DNA of 64,000 bases from Stigmatella aurantiaca (GCF_900109545.1 NZ_FOAP01000001.1:186001-250000); one strand, 5' to 3'; shown: positions 7,781-17,850, counted from the first letter of the stretch. Made by a program: numbers and translations. Notes: generated by a model not told the origin, from the letters alone.

Positions 7781-8782
7781 CTACTTCGGCAGTGGAACGC
7801 GGCGGACCTTGAAGGGCAGATCCGCGGGCGGGGAGTTGGGGAGGGTGATGGCCGAGAGCTGTCCCTCGGACACCCAGGCGCTCTCCTCGGCGATCACCAG
7901 CGAAGAGGGCTCGTCCAGCCCTTCCTGGATCCGCGTCACCGTGCCCCGGTTGTCCGCGAGCGCGATGTGCGACACCGCCTTGCCGTACTGCTCGGCGACG
8001 ATGAGCCCCCGCCCGTTCACGTATTGCAGTCCGTCCGCGCCCAGGAGCGCCTTGTCCAGCGGGATGGCTTGCAAGGTTCCCGCGGCCCCGGCCGCCGTGA
8101 TGGGGATGCGGAAGAGCGTCCCTTCGACCGTCTTGACGGCGTACAGCGAGGACTGCCCATCGTAGGCAAGCCCGTTGAGGCCGAACTGCCCTTGCTCCGG
8201 CGCCAGCTCGGTGGCTCGGATGAACACCTCGGCGGACTCATCGTGCTCTCGCCGGTCCGCCTTCACGCGGATGATGCGCCCGAGCAAGGAGTCGCTCGCG
8301 TATAGGTTGCCGGCCGAGTCCTCGGTGATCTCATTGCAGAACCCCGCCCCGGAGCTGCCCTCCACCGGGAAGGTGTGCCGGTGGACCGCCTGGGCCGTCT
8401 GCCGGTCCACGGCGATGAGCTGCGGCGCATCCGTGGTGCCGTACACGTTGCTGCACAGCCACAGGTACTTCTGGTCCCGCTGCACATGCAGGCCCACCAC
8501 GCCCGTCACGATGGCCTTCGGCGCGACGAAGTCCTCGGCCTGCGCGCTGCCCGGCTTCACCTGGATGATCTGCCCCGTCATCACGCTGCCGATGTAGAAG
8601 GTGTTGTCCGCGGCGGCCGCGATGCCCTCCGGGTAGAAGTCATTGCCCGGCAGGACAATCTCCATCACCCCCGTGCGTGAAGGAGGCGGGAGGGGCTCCT
8701 CCTCGTCCGAGCACCCCGCGGCGCTCAGGCACGCCAGGGTCACTGCCACACTCCGTAGGCTCAAAGCGTTCGACGTCCTCAT
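7781..8782 (-). CDS. SMP-30/NHL-type beta-propeller lipoprotein
   Basis: A 333-aa protein starting with a lipoprotein signal (MRTSNALSLRSVAVTLACLSAAGC) and an acidic/proline linker. It then has propeller-like repeats of the SMP-30/gluconolactonase/NHL class: YPEGIAAAADNTFYIGSVMTGQIIQVKPG, NEITEDSAGNLYASDSLLGRIIRVK, LNGLAYDGQSSLYAVKTVEGTLFRI. Such proteins bind or hydrolyse small molecules or simply form scaffolds. No specific substrate is suggested. It lies 93 bases downstream of the AraC regulator on the same strand and may be its target or co-transcribed. Confidence 0.8.
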   Translation of the reverse strand: MRTSNALSLRSVAVTLACLSAAGCSDEEEPLPPPSRTGVMEIVLPGNDFYPEGIAAAADNTFYIGSVMTGQIIQVKPGSAQAEDFVAPKAIVTGVVGLHVQRDQKYLWLCSNVYGTTDAPQLIAVDRQTAQAVHRHTFPVEGSSGAGFCNEITEDSAGNLYASDSLLGRIIRVKADRREHDESAEVFIRATELAPEQGQFGLNGLAYDGQSSLYAVKTVEGTLFRIPITAAGAAGTLQAIPLDKALLGADGLQYVNGRGLIVAEQYGKAVSHIALADNRGTVTRIQEGLDEPSSLVIAEESAWVSEGQLSAITLPNSPPADLPFKVRRVPLPK

Positions 8783-8875
8783 GGTTGCTCCCGTCTGGGT
8801 TGGGTTGCGACGGGGAGCAATGTGCCCGGCGAGGCCGCGCGCGTTCTTGAAGAATCTTGCGGTGGAAGGGCGGGC

Positions 8876-9709
8876 TCAGGCGCTCCGGGCGTAGCGGCGG
8901 GGCGTCATCCCATAGGAGGCCTTGAAGCTCCGGGCGAAGTGGGCTTGATCCGCGAACCCCAGCGAGTAGGCCACCTCCACCGCGGGCACCCCCCGGCGCA
9001 GCAGCGGCAGCGCGCGCCACAGCCGCAGGCGTTGCTGGTAGGCGTGCGGAGGCAGCCCGGTGTCCCGGGCGAAGACCCGCGCGAGGTGGAACTTGCTCAG
9101 GCCCACGGCGCTCGCCAGGTCCTCCAGGGACACTCCCTCCGGAGCGTTGGCGTGCAGGTACTCGCGGGCGCGGCGAACCGCTCGCACCTCGGAGCCCAGG
9201 GGATACAGTGCGGGGCTCCCGCTGCGCCGCAAGAAGACGTCCACCATGGCTTCCACGAGCCATGTTTCCCACTCGAGCGGGGCGGCGCCCTCCCAGAAGC
9301 GTTGATGGAAGCGCAGCAGGCTGTGCGCGGCGCGTGCATCCGCGAAGGCGGTGACTTCGCCCGGCAGGGGACTTGGATGGCGGGAGGTGCCTTCGATGGC
9401 GCGCTCCAGCACGGCGGTCTCCAGACGGAGCCCGCTCAACACGGGCAGGTGGCGCGGATCGCTGGAGGCCGCGTGGAGCGTGTGGGGCGGCACGAAGAAG
9501 AGGGCACCCATGGGGCCCGCTCCCTGGGTGTACAGCCCGGACTCCGTCTCCGTGGTGACCACGCCCTCTTGGAGCAGGCCGAGCTCCCACCGGGTGTGCA
9601 CGTGCATGTCAGCGGCAAAAGGCTTCCCCTCTGCCCGGAAGAGCTCGAACCCGGTGGCTTGCTGCCAAGGGGTCTTCTGCTCGCCGTGTGTGCAATCCCT
9701 CTGCCCCAT
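8876..9709 (-). CDS. AraC-family transcriptional regulator
   Basis: A 277-aa regulator. An N-terminal cupin-like AraC-binding domain contains MHVHTRWELGLLQEG and ALFFVPPHTLHAA. Two C-terminal helix-turn-helices cover about the last 100 residues (VSLEDLASAVGLSKFHLARVFARDTGLPPHAYQQ and VAYSLGFADQAHFARSFKASYGMTPRRY). The start at 9709 is preferred over an upstream in-frame one because GAGGAGGAGG sits just before it. It is divergent from the giant kinase at 9925 and upstream of the NHL-type lipoprotein. Confidence 0.93.
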   Translation of the reverse strand: MGQRDCTHGEQKTPWQQATGFELFRAEGKPFAADMHVHTRWELGLLQEGVVTTETESGLYTQGAGPMGALFFVPPHTLHAASSDPRHLPVLSGLRLETAVLERAIEGTSRHPSPLPGEVTAFADARAAHSLLRFHQRFWEGAAPLEWETWLVEAMVDVFLRRSGSPALYPLGSEVRAVRRAREYLHANAPEGVSLEDLASAVGLSKFHLARVFARDTGLPPHAYQQRLRLWRALPLLRRGVPAVEVAYSLGFADQAHFARSFKASYGMTPRRYARSA

Positions 9710-9856
9710 GCGCTGTGCCTCCTCCTCACGAGCATAGGAGAAATTCGGCCATGGAACCCCCAGACGAGGCCCTGGGCTCAAGAGGGCTCCGGGCTCGCGG
9801 TAGAGACGCCGTGTGCGCATCCGGGCTCCGTCGAGTACCCCCAGCGAGCGAAGACC

Positions 9857-9862
9857 TATACT
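9857..9862 (+). promoter_or_regulatory. Candidate -10 element (TATACT)
   Basis: TATACT stands out in GC-rich surroundings in the divergent AraC/kinase gap. Initiation about 7 bases on would give a leader of about 55 bases before the kinase ATG at 9925. The -35 match is poor, so activator dependence is possible. Confidence 0.3.
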
Positions 9863-9924
9863 CTGGTGCGCTGGCGCGACGACGTCATGGGGACCGGTGT
9901 GCTCGCCGACGAGGGTGCTCGTTC

Positions 9925-12900
9925 ATGTTGGATATTCCAGGGTACAGGGTTCTCGGCACCCTCCGGGCCACGGGCTCGAACGCGCTGTTCCTGGCGGTGC
10001 GAGAGGCCGATGGCCTGCCCGTCATCATCAAGACGCCCATGGCGGCCTCTCCGGGCCGCATGGAGAGCGAGCGGTACCGGCGGGAGTTTGGCATCCTGCA
10101 ACGGCTGCGGGACGTGCGGGGGGTGGCCAGGCCCTATGCCTGCGAGCGGCTCGGCGAGCGGCCCGTGCTGTTGCTGGAGCGGGTGCAGGGCCAGACCCTG
10201 TCCGAGTCCACGGCGGCGGGGCAGCCCCTGGAGCTGTCCCGGTTCCTGAGCCTGGCCCTGTCGCTGGTGTCCACGCTGGGGGAAGTCCACTGCCGCAACG
10301 TCATCCACAAGGACATCAAACCCTCCAACATCATCCTGGAGCCATCGGGGGAAGGGCGGCTCATCGACTTCGGCGTGGCCACGCTGCAGCAGGTGGAATA
10401 CCTGGACGCGGCGCCGACGCACTTGATCGAAGGCACGCTGGCGTACATGTCGCCGGAGCAGACGGGGCGGATGAACCGGGTGGTGGACTACCGCACCGAC
10501 TTCTACTCCCTGGGCGTCACCTTCTACGAGCTGCTCACGGGGCACCGTCCCTTCCAGGGAAAGGACGCACTCGAGTGGTTTCACGCCCACATGGCGCAGC
10601 AACCGAGGCCTCCGCACGAGCTCAACCCGCTGGTGCCCCAGGTCCTGTCCGCCGTCGTGCTCAAGCTGATGGCGAAGACGGCCGAGGAGCGCTACCAGAG
10701 CACAGAGGGCCTGCGGGCGGACCTGGAGCGCTGCCGCGAGGCGTTGGGCCAGGACGTGCGGGAGCTGTTCCCGCTGGGCACTCAGGACACGCCCAGCCGC
10801 TTCCAACTGCCGCAACGGCTCTACGGGCGTGAAGCCCAGGTGTCCACCCTGCTGGAGGGCTTCGAGCGGGTGGCGCGCACGGGAAGGCCGGAACTCTTTC
10901 TCGTCAGCGGGTACTCGGGCATCGGCAAGTCCTCCGTGGTGCATGAGCTGCACAAACCCGTGGTCCAACGCCGCGGCTTCTTCCTGAGTGGCAAGTTCGA
11001 TCAGTTCCAGCGGGATATTCCCTACGTCTCCCTGGCCCAGACGCTTCGGGGCCTGGTGCAACAGTTGCTCGCGGGAAGCGAGGAGGAGCTGGCCAGGTGG
11101 CGCCAGCGGGTAAATGAAGCCTGGGAAGGTGCGGGTCAGGCGCTCGTGGATCTGGTGCCCCAGCTCGAAGTGCTGGTGGGCCCCCAGCCCGCGCTCCAGG
11201 ACGTGCCGCCCAGTGAGGCCTCGCGCCGCTTCTACCGGGTGGTCCGCCAATTCCTCTCGGTGTTCGCCACCCTCGAGCAGCCCCTGGTGGTGTTCCTGGA
11301 TGACCTGCAGTGGGCGGACCTCGCCAGTCTTCAGCTGCTTGCTCAAATGCTGTCCCAGCCCGAGTCCCTCCCGGTGCTGTGGATTGGCGCCTACCGGGAC
11401 AACGAGGTGAGCCTCACGCACCCGCTCATGCCGGTGTTGGAGGAGGTGCGCAAGGCGGGCGCAAGCGTGACGGATATTCACCTGGAGCCGCTGAGCGTGG
11501 CGCAGGTGGAGCACCTGGTGGGCGACACGCTGCCGGGGGCGGGGAGGGACGTGGTGGCGCCCCTCTCGGCGCGGGTGCACGAGAAGACGGGGGGCAATCC
11601 CTTCTTCCTGCTGCAGTTGCTGGTGGCGCTCCACCAGGACGGCCTGCTGGTGCGCGTGCCCGGAGAAGGCTGGCGGTGGGATGCCGAGGGGGTGCGCGCC
11701 CGGGGATATTCGGAGAACATCGTCGGCTTCATGGTGGGCAAGCTGCGCCAGTTCCCCCCGGGCACGCAGGACTTGCTGCGGCTGGCCGCGTGTGTGGGCA
11801 ACCACTTCTCCCTCCAGCTGCTGGGCACCCTCGCCCACCAGGGAGGGGGGGGGGACGTGGAACAGGGGCTCGAGCCCGTGCTCCAGGAAGGCCTGCTGGT
11901 GCGCACGGGCCCGGAGCAGTACCGCTTCCTGCATGACCGCATCCAGCAGGCGGCCCTCTCCCTTCTCTCCGAGGCCGAGCGCGGGGCGCTCCACCTGCGC
12001 ATCGGCCGCCTGCTGCTCGAGAGTTTTGCCCCGGGACAACTGCGCGAGTCGCTCTTCGACGTGGTGAGCCAGCTCAACGCGGGGGCGGCGCTCCTGGAGG
12101 AGCCCGCCGAGCGCCACCAGCTCGCGCGGCTGAACGCCGAGGCGGGTGACAAGGCCCGGGCCGCGGTGGCGCTCCCGCGCGCCATCACCTACTTCTCGAC
12201 GGCCTTCACGTTCATTCCCGGAGACCCGTGGGAGACGGACCCCGCGCTGGCCTTCAAAGTGAGGCTCGAACAGGCGCGCTGTGCCTTCATGCACGGCGAC
12301 ATCGCCGAGGCGCGCCGTCTGGCCGAGGAGCTCCGCCCCCGGGTGCGCACTCCTCCGGACATCGTGGCCGTCTATGGCCTGAAGCAGGACATCCACTTCG
12401 CCATGGGGGAGGGCGAGGAGGGCATCACCTGCATGCTGGACTGCCTGGCCCTGCTGGGCATTCCACTCTCACGAGAGCCCTCCCGGGAGGAGGCGGTGGC
12501 TGCCCATGAGGAGGTCTGGGCCTTGCTGGGAGCGCGTCCCATCGAGAGCCTCATCGAGATGCCCGCCATGACCGACCCGGACATGAAGCTGTCCGTCGGT
12601 GCCCTCTTCAAGCTTTTCTATGCCGCGGGCTCCATCAACCAGAACCTGCACATCATCACCCTGAGCCGGATGGTGTCCCTCACCCTCCGCTACGGCTTCG
12701 TGGATGCCGTGGTGAGCGGATATGGCTGGTTTGGTGTCATCACCGGCTCGTACTTCCAGCGGTACCGGCAAGGCTTTGCCTTCGCCAGACTCGCTCTCGG
12801 GTTCATCGAGCGGTACAATCTGTCCACCAGCCGGGCGGCGGTTCTCTTCAGCACGCAGTTCATCAGCTGTTGGACCGAGCCCCTGGCCCATGCGCAGGAG

Positions 12901-15198
12901 CTCTCCCTCAGCGCCCTCCACCACTCGCTTCAAGTGGGCGACATCATCACCGCTGCCTTCAGCAACCTCTATAGCGTCACCAATCGCCTCGCCATGGGGC
13001 ACAACCTGGAGGAGGTCCACCAGGAGTCGCTCGTGCGCGGCGAGTTCTTGCGCAAGACGGGCTTTCTGGATCCCCAGGAGTGGCTGCTCCCGGTTCAGCG
13101 CTACGTGCAGCAGATGCGCGGGCACACCCTCTCGTTTGGCACACTCGACGGGGAGGGTTTCGAGGAGCGGTCCTTCGAGGCCGGGATGCCCGGGCGCAGG
13201 ATCGGCACGCGGTGCTTCTATTGGATCATCAAACTCCAGTCGCACTTCATGTGCGGCGCCTACGCGGAGGCCCGGGAGGCCGCGGACAAGGCCCTCGAGT
13301 TCCTGTGGACCATCAGTGGCCAGCTCCCCCTGCGCGAATTCCATCTCTACCGGGCCCTGACCCTGGCCGCGTGCTTCGAGGACGCTCCGCCCGAGGAACA
13401 GCAGCGGTGGCTCGAGGCCATCCAGGGTCATCAGCGGCAGCTCGCGGCGTGGGCGGAGAATTGCCCCGAGAACTTCCACGCGCTCGAGCGGTTGGTGGCC
13501 GCGGAGCTGGCCCGCCTGTCGGATCGGCCGGACGTGGCGACACGCGCCTACGAAGCGGCCGTCCGCTCGGCGCGAGAGAGCGGGGCCACCCAGTACGTGG
13601 GCCTGGCCAACGAGCTCGCCGCGAACTTCTGGCGCACGCAGCAGTCACCCACCGTCGCTCATGCCTTCGCACGCGAGGCCCGGGCGGCCTACCGGCAGTG
13701 GGGCGCCCTGGGCAAGGTGCAGCACCTGGAGTCCCTCTGGCCCCACCTCTCCTCCTCCACGGACGCCGGGGAAGCACTGACCACCAGCAGCACGGATTCC
13801 ACCCGCATCGACGCGCTCACGCTCGTCAAGGCCCAGCAGGCCGTCTCCGGTGAGATCGAACTGGAGCGGCTGGTGAAGACGCTGCTGCATGCGGCCATCG
13901 AGAACGCGGGCGCCCAGCGCGGCGCCCTGTTGCTGCCCGACGGGGACACACTGGGGGTGGCGGCCACCTCCGATGCCCCTGTGGGTGGGGACGCCCCCGC
14001 GCTGCCCTGGACGCTCCTGTCCTACGTACGGCGCACCCGCGAGCACGTGCTCATCGGCGATGCCTCCAAGCCACACCCCTTCGCGTCCGATGCCTACCTG
14101 GCACACCACGGAGCGCGCTCGGTGTTGTGTCTGCCCCTGCTGAGAAAGGAGCAACTCTCCGGGGTGCTGTACCTGGAGAACAACCTGGCGGCCAATGCCT
14201 TCAGCCCCATGCGCATGGCGCTCCTGGAACACCTGGCCTCCCAGGCGGCCATCTCCATCGAGAACGCCCGGCTCTATGAGGACGTCCAACGCGCCAAGAC
14301 GGAGCTGCGCCGGGCGAACGAAGAGCTGGAGCAGCGGGTGGAGGAACGCACGCGCGAACTCAAGCAGGCCCAGGCCCGGCTGGTGGATACAGCGCGTGAG
14401 GTGGGCATGGCGGAGGTGGCCGCCAACGTGCTGCACAACGTGGGCAATGTGCTCACCAGCGCCGTCGTCAACATGGAGGGGATGCGCAAGACCGTGGGCT
14501 CGCTGCGTGTGGGCCGGGTGAAACAGACGGCGGCGCTCCTCGTGGAGCAGCGGGAGAACCTGACGGACTTCCTGACGGGCAACCCCCGGGGCCGGCACCT
14601 GCCGGACTACCTCATGGCGCTGGGCGGATCGCTGGTGAAGGAGCAGACGCGCCTGATGGAGAACATGGATGCGATGAACCGGCACATCGAGCACATCCGC
14701 GCCATCGTCCAGGTGCAACAGACGTATGCGAAGAGCTCGCTGATGACGGAGGAGTGCGAGCTGCCCCAGCTCATCGACGACGCGCTGCGCATCCAACTGG
14801 CGGCCTTGCAGCGCCATGGGGTCACCGTGCACCGGGAGCTGTCGGCGGTGCCGCGGGTGAAGGCGGACAAGCACAAGGTGCTGCAAATCCTCATCAACCT
14901 CATCAGCAACGCCAAGCATGCGTTGGACCCGAAGCCCGAGGGCCAGCGCAACCTGTGGGTGCGGCTGTGGGTGGAGGGGCCGGTGGTCCGCATCCAGGTG
15001 GTGGATGATGGCGTGGGCATCGCTCCCGAGGTGAAGGGCAAGCTGTTCTCCCATGGCTTCACCACGCGCAAGGACGGCCACGGCTTCGGCCTGCACTCCA
15101 GCGCGCTCGCGGCACAGCTCCTCGATGGCCGCCTGACCATCGAGAGCGAGGGACCGGGAAAGGGCGCCGTCTCCACGCTGGAGCTTCCGCTCCATTAG
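9925..15198 (+). CDS. Ser/Thr kinase - AAA ATPase - GAF - histidine kinase fusion
   Basis: A 1757-aa cytosolic signalling protein combining eukaryotic-like and two-component modules. The kinase domain covers about residues 5-270 with VIIK, HKDIKPSNII (near 127-136, HRD changed to HKD) and DFGVA (near 149). An AAA/STAND-type ATPase follows with P-loop GYSGIGKSS near 329 and DDLQWAD. A long helical repeat region spans about 600-1290, then a GAF domain (about 1295-1450), a coiled coil, an H-box-like VLHNVGNVLTSAVVN (near 1500) and a C-terminal HATPase (LINLISNAKHAL, GHGFGLHSSA). This architecture is known in myxobacteria and cyanobacteria. The ATG is chosen at the kinase N-terminus; GAGGG lies upstream. 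A run of ten G lies within the gene at 11845-11854. Confidence 0.93.
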   Translation: MLDIPGYRVLGTLRATGSNALFLAVREADGLPVIIKTPMAASPGRMESERYRREFGILQRLRDVRGVARPYACERLGERPVLLLERVQGQTLSESTAAGQPLELSRFLSLALSLVSTLGEVHCRNVIHKDIKPSNIILEPSGEGRLIDFGVATLQQVEYLDAAPTHLIEGTLAYMSPEQTGRMNRVVDYRTDFYSLGVTFYELLTGHRPFQGKDALEWFHAHMAQQPRPPHELNPLVPQVLSAVVLKLMAKTAEERYQSTEGLRADLERCREALGQDVRELFPLGTQDTPSRFQLPQRLYGREAQVSTLLEGFERVARTGRPELFLVSGYSGIGKSSVVHELHKPVVQRRGFFLSGKFDQFQRDIPYVSLAQTLRGLVQQLLAGSEEELARWRQRVNEAWEGAGQALVDLVPQLEVLVGPQPALQDVPPSEASRRFYRVVRQFLSVFATLEQPLVVFLDDLQWADLASLQLLAQMLSQPESLPVLWIGAYRDNEVSLTHPLMPVLEEVRKAGASVTDIHLEPLSVAQVEHLVGDTLPGAGRDVVAPLSARVHEKTGGNPFFLLQLLVALHQDGLLVRVPGEGWRWDAEGVRARGYSENIVGFMVGKLRQFPPGTQDLLRLAACVGNHFSLQLLGTLAHQGGGGDVEQGLEPVLQEGLLVRTGPEQYRFLHDRIQQAALSLLSEAERGALHLRIGRLLLESFAPGQLRESLFDVVSQLNAGAALLEEPAERHQLARLNAEAGDKARAAVALPRAITYFSTAFTFIPGDPWETDPALAFKVRLEQARCAFMHGDIAEARRLAEELRPRVRTPPDIVAVYGLKQDIHFAMGEGEEGITCMLDCLALLGIPLSREPSREEAVAAHEEVWALLGARPIESLIEMPAMTDPDMKLSVGALFKLFYAAGSINQNLHIITLSRMVSLTLRYGFVDAVVSGYGWFGVITGSYFQRYRQGFAFARLALGFIERYNLSTSRAAVLFSTQFISCWTEPLAHAQELSLSALHHSLQVGDIITAAFSNLYSVTNRLAMGHNLEEVHQESLVRGEFLRKTGFLDPQEWLLPVQRYVQQMRGHTLSFGTLDGEGFEERSFEAGMPGRRIGTRCFYWIIKLQSHFMCGAYAEAREAADKALEFLWTISGQLPLREFHLYRALTLAACFEDAPPEEQQRWLEAIQGHQRQLAAWAENCPENFHALERLVAAELARLSDRPDVATRAYEAAVRSARESGATQYVGLANELAANFWRTQQSPTVAHAFAREARAAYRQWGALGKVQHLESLWPHLSSSTDAGEALTTSSTDSTRIDALTLVKAQQAVSGEIELERLVKTLLHAAIENAGAQRGALLLPDGDTLGVAATSDAPVGGDAPALPWTLLSYVRRTREHVLIGDASKPHPFASDAYLAHHGARSVLCLPLLRKEQLSGVLYLENNLAANAFSPMRMALLEHLASQAAISIENARLYEDVQRAKTELRRANEELEQRVEERTRELKQAQARLVDTAREVGMAEVAANVLHNVGNVLTSAVVNMEGMRKTVGSLRVGRVKQTAALLVEQRENLTDFLTGNPRGRHLPDYLMALGGSLVKEQTRLMENMDAMNRHIEHIRAIVQVQQTYAKSSLMTEECELPQLIDDALRIQLAALQRHGVTVHRELSAVPRVKADKHKVLQILINLISNAKHALDPKPEGQRNLWVRLWVEGPVVRIQVVDDGVGIAPEVKGKLFSHGFTTRKDGHGFGLHSSALAAQLLDGRLTIESEGPGKGAVSTLELPLH
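11845..11854 (+). repeat. Homopolymer of ten G inside kinase gene
   Basis: Ten consecutive G encode Gly-Gly-Gly plus the first base of the next codon in HQGGGGDVEQG, near residue 640 of the giant kinase. It is in frame as given. Slippage by one base would truncate the protein before GAF and the histidine kinase. Confidence 0.8.
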
Positions 15199-15279
15199 GG
15201 GGGCCTCCTCCGCTTCATTCCTCCAGCGGTCCTTCCTCTTGAGGCGCAGCCGCGCCCGCGCCGTGCGCGACATGCAGGC

Positions 15280-17850
15280 TCAGGCGACCTGGATCAGGGG
15301 CTGCGTCTCCGCTGTCCTCGTCGGCTCTTTCGGGGCCTCCGCTCCGAACAAGACCGTGAACTCTTTCATCTCCAGCAGACTCTCGCCAATGTGCTCGCCG
15401 AGCGCCCGGTAGCTCTCGAACTGGTGCTCGGTGAAGAACTGGTCCGCGGTGGACTCATGGGGGAACTTCGGCTGCGCGGCGCGGTAGTCGCTGATGACCA
15501 GGTTCTCGTCCCCCGTGACGGAGGACTTGATGTAGACGAAGGTCCCTCTCAACTCATCGCCTCCCGTCGCCCGGCCATAATGAATGGTCCCGATGGTGAT
15601 GTGCTGCGATGGCATGCCCCCTGGCATGGGGCGGAGCTCGTCGAGCTTCAGCTCGATTCGGACCCCAAGATCGATCCACGCGTACCGCATCAAGGTGTGG
15701 AGACTGGGGAATTTCATGTCCGGATCCGCCTCGCCATCAATGGCGATGATGACCTTGCAGCGGCGGCGCAGCAGCTCGTACACCCCCAGGTTCTCCAGGT
15801 GCCCCCCGTCCGAGACGTTCACATACGGCCCCGAGGCATCTAGAAAGCCGGACGCCTCGCACAGGAGATGCAGGGCCCCAGGCCCCGACGGCCATCTCCA
15901 GGAGGCGGTCCCCTTGTCGACGACGCGCCGCGGGTTCGGCACCCAATAGCTCAACCGCGCGTTGAGCATCGCCATCAGGAACCGGAGCTGGTTCAGGTTC
16001 AGCGTGCCCATGTTGGGCGCGGCGGCGGCTCCGGAGATGGCCATGGCCGCGCCCAGGTTGATACGGGGATCCACCTGCTCAAGATCCGCCGTTGGGCAGA
16101 AGCCGGTGTGTGGGCTGCCACAGTAGTTCTTGCTGAAGATGAAGAAGTCGGACTTCCGCCCGCGCAGCTCCAGTTCCGAACTCCCATGCAGGTTCAACGT
16201 CGCGTTCACCAGATGGTACGGCGCGGCAGAGCCTTCCCCTTTGTTGTTCAGCTCGGAGAGCTTGAGCTCATCTGTGGACTCGATGGATTGATCGACAGGC
16301 CGCACCAGGTACAGCTTGCTCAGCCGGTCCCTGTAGAAGCCGTGGAGTGATGTGGAGTTGATGTCGAGCAGCAGGAGTGTCAGTAACGCCCACACCACGG
16401 CCAGCGCGAGAACAGGGAGGTCCCTCTGGGGCCAGAGTTCGGGCCTGTAGTGGGTGGTGATCCGCAGCGTTGCGTCAGTCAGGAACGTCTTTTGTCCGCC
16501 CTTCAGGTGCCAGAAGTTGGGGACGTTCTGATCGCTTGTGCAGCCGCCTTCGTCCTGAAGCATACAGGGGTTGGGCAAAGGACATCCCTGCTGCCCGTCA
16601 GCCATTGTCCAGATCAACCACCCCTCGTCCAATCTGCCGAGCTTGATCGCGCAGTAACCGTTTTCCCTATTCACCTCGTGATTGAACAGCTTGGTGAACT
16701 CCCCTGGGACCATGACACCCTCAGTGCTGCGCTGAGGGGGAGCCATGCGAAGCAGCTCTTTGTAGGAGGGATGGATGGAGGGCGACTCGATATAGTACAT
16801 GCACAGCAGCACGTAGGTGGCGAAGATGACACCAGGGCCAACGAGGCTGAGGGCATACAGCGTGAGCTTTCCCCGGGCCAGCTCCCAGACGCGCCGGAGC
16901 TGCTTCCACAGCAGCACGCCTACAGCTCCGAGCCCTCCCATCAGTAGGAGGACCCACCGCAAGAACGCGGTGCTCAGTTCTCCCAGCACCTTGGCCAGGG
17001 TGTCGTCCAGCTTCCAGGGGATCTCGATGGCCCAGACCACGACGGACGTGATGGGGGCGAGCAGGGCGGCGAAGAGCACCAGCCCGAAGAGCGCCGAGGC
17101 TCCGAGCTCGATCCTGTTCCGCTCCTTCCACCCGAGCACATGGCGGAACCGCCGGGAGAAGAGGGCGAACGACAGCACTGCCGCCGCGAGCAGGACAGTC
17201 CCCCCTGCCACAAGCGCCTGGATGAAGCCTGTCCCAGGCAGATGATAGCTCAGTTTGTAGAGGAGCTCGGTGCCGAAGACCGCCAGCAGGATCCACGGAA
17301 ACACCAGCGCGATGTTGAGCAGCAGCCCTCGGGCGACCTGAAACGGGAGCCGGAGCTGGTCAAGCAGCCCTCCCGGGCTCAAGTAATTGCTGCCATTGCG
17401 CAGGTGTTGCAGGAGTGGCGGCTCGTTCTGTCCCAGGGGCTTCTGCAGAGGAAAGGGCGCATGCTCCGCGCCAGGGGTTCCCAACAGGGAACTCAACAGC
17501 GCGCCCGTGTATCCTCCCCCCGACACGGTGGAGAGGTAGTCCACCTTCTCGAACACGGTCATGCCGTCGGGCAACACCGTTCCGCCGTTGGGCCGCAACC
17601 GGCAGGCGAGTGCCTGGATCACGCCCAGACTGAAGGTGGAGGAGCGGATGCCTCCGCCGGAGAGCGCCAGCCCCACCAGCCCGTGCTTTGGGGAGGGCTG
17701 CGCTCCGCTCTCCCCGGTAGGGGCAGGGAGGCCCAGCACCCGCCGCCGGATCTTGATCTCCGTGAGTTCGGAGGCATAGATGTACGGCGGAAGTTGATGA
17801 GAATGATTGGGTGCGCCAGTTTTCACAGGTTCAAGCTTGTTGTGGGTCAT
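15280..17850 (-). CDS. Membrane-embedded patatin-like phospholipase
   Basis: An 856-aa patatin-family protein, predicted lipid acyl hydrolase using a Ser-Asp dyad. Oxyanion loop SGGGIRS is at 64-70 and the nucleophile elbow is STVSGGGYTG with Ser110 (the first Gly of GxSxG is replaced). The catalytic Asp is in VSDGGHLENLGVYELL near the C-terminal third. Unusually, about 350 residues with five to six hydrophobic segments sit between Ser and Asp (LLLNIALVFPWILLAVFG, LVAGGTVLLAAAVLSFALF, ASALFGLVLFAALLAPI, WVLLLMGGLGAVGVLLW, VLALAVVWALLTLLLLD). This anchors the enzyme in the membrane. The ATG follows GGGGAGGATCC. Confidence 0.88.
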   Translation of the reverse strand: MTHNKLEPVKTGAPNHSHQLPPYIYASELTEIKIRRRVLGLPAPTGESGAQPSPKHGLVGLALSGGGIRSSTFSLGVIQALACRLRPNGGTVLPDGMTVFEKVDYLSTVSGGGYTGALLSSLLGTPGAEHAPFPLQKPLGQNEPPLLQHLRNGSNYLSPGGLLDQLRLPFQVARGLLLNIALVFPWILLAVFGTELLYKLSYHLPGTGFIQALVAGGTVLLAAAVLSFALFSRRFRHVLGWKERNRIELGASALFGLVLFAALLAPITSVVVWAIEIPWKLDDTLAKVLGELSTAFLRWVLLLMGGLGAVGVLLWKQLRRVWELARGKLTLYALSLVGPGVIFATYVLLCMYYIESPSIHPSYKELLRMAPPQRSTEGVMVPGEFTKLFNHEVNRENGYCAIKLGRLDEGWLIWTMADGQQGCPLPNPCMLQDEGGCTSDQNVPNFWHLKGGQKTFLTDATLRITTHYRPELWPQRDLPVLALAVVWALLTLLLLDINSTSLHGFYRDRLSKLYLVRPVDQSIESTDELKLSELNNKGEGSAAPYHLVNATLNLHGSSELELRGRKSDFFIFSKNYCGSPHTGFCPTADLEQVDPRINLGAAMAISGAAAAPNMGTLNLNQLRFLMAMLNARLSYWVPNPRRVVDKGTASWRWPSGPGALHLLCEASGFLDASGPYVNVSDGGHLENLGVYELLRRRCKVIIAIDGEADPDMKFPSLHTLMRYAWIDLGVRIELKLDELRPMPGGMPSQHITIGTIHYGRATGGDELRGTFVYIKSSVTGDENLVISDYRAAQPKFPHESTADQFFTEHQFESYRALGEHIGESLLEMKEFTVLFGAEAPKEPTRTAETQPLIQVA

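Noticed and set aside
9688-9924. In-frame 79-codon extension of the giant kinase
   Set aside because: It crosses the AraC promoter region, is Arg/Ala-rich, and the kinase fold begins at MLDIPGYRVLG from ATG 9925.
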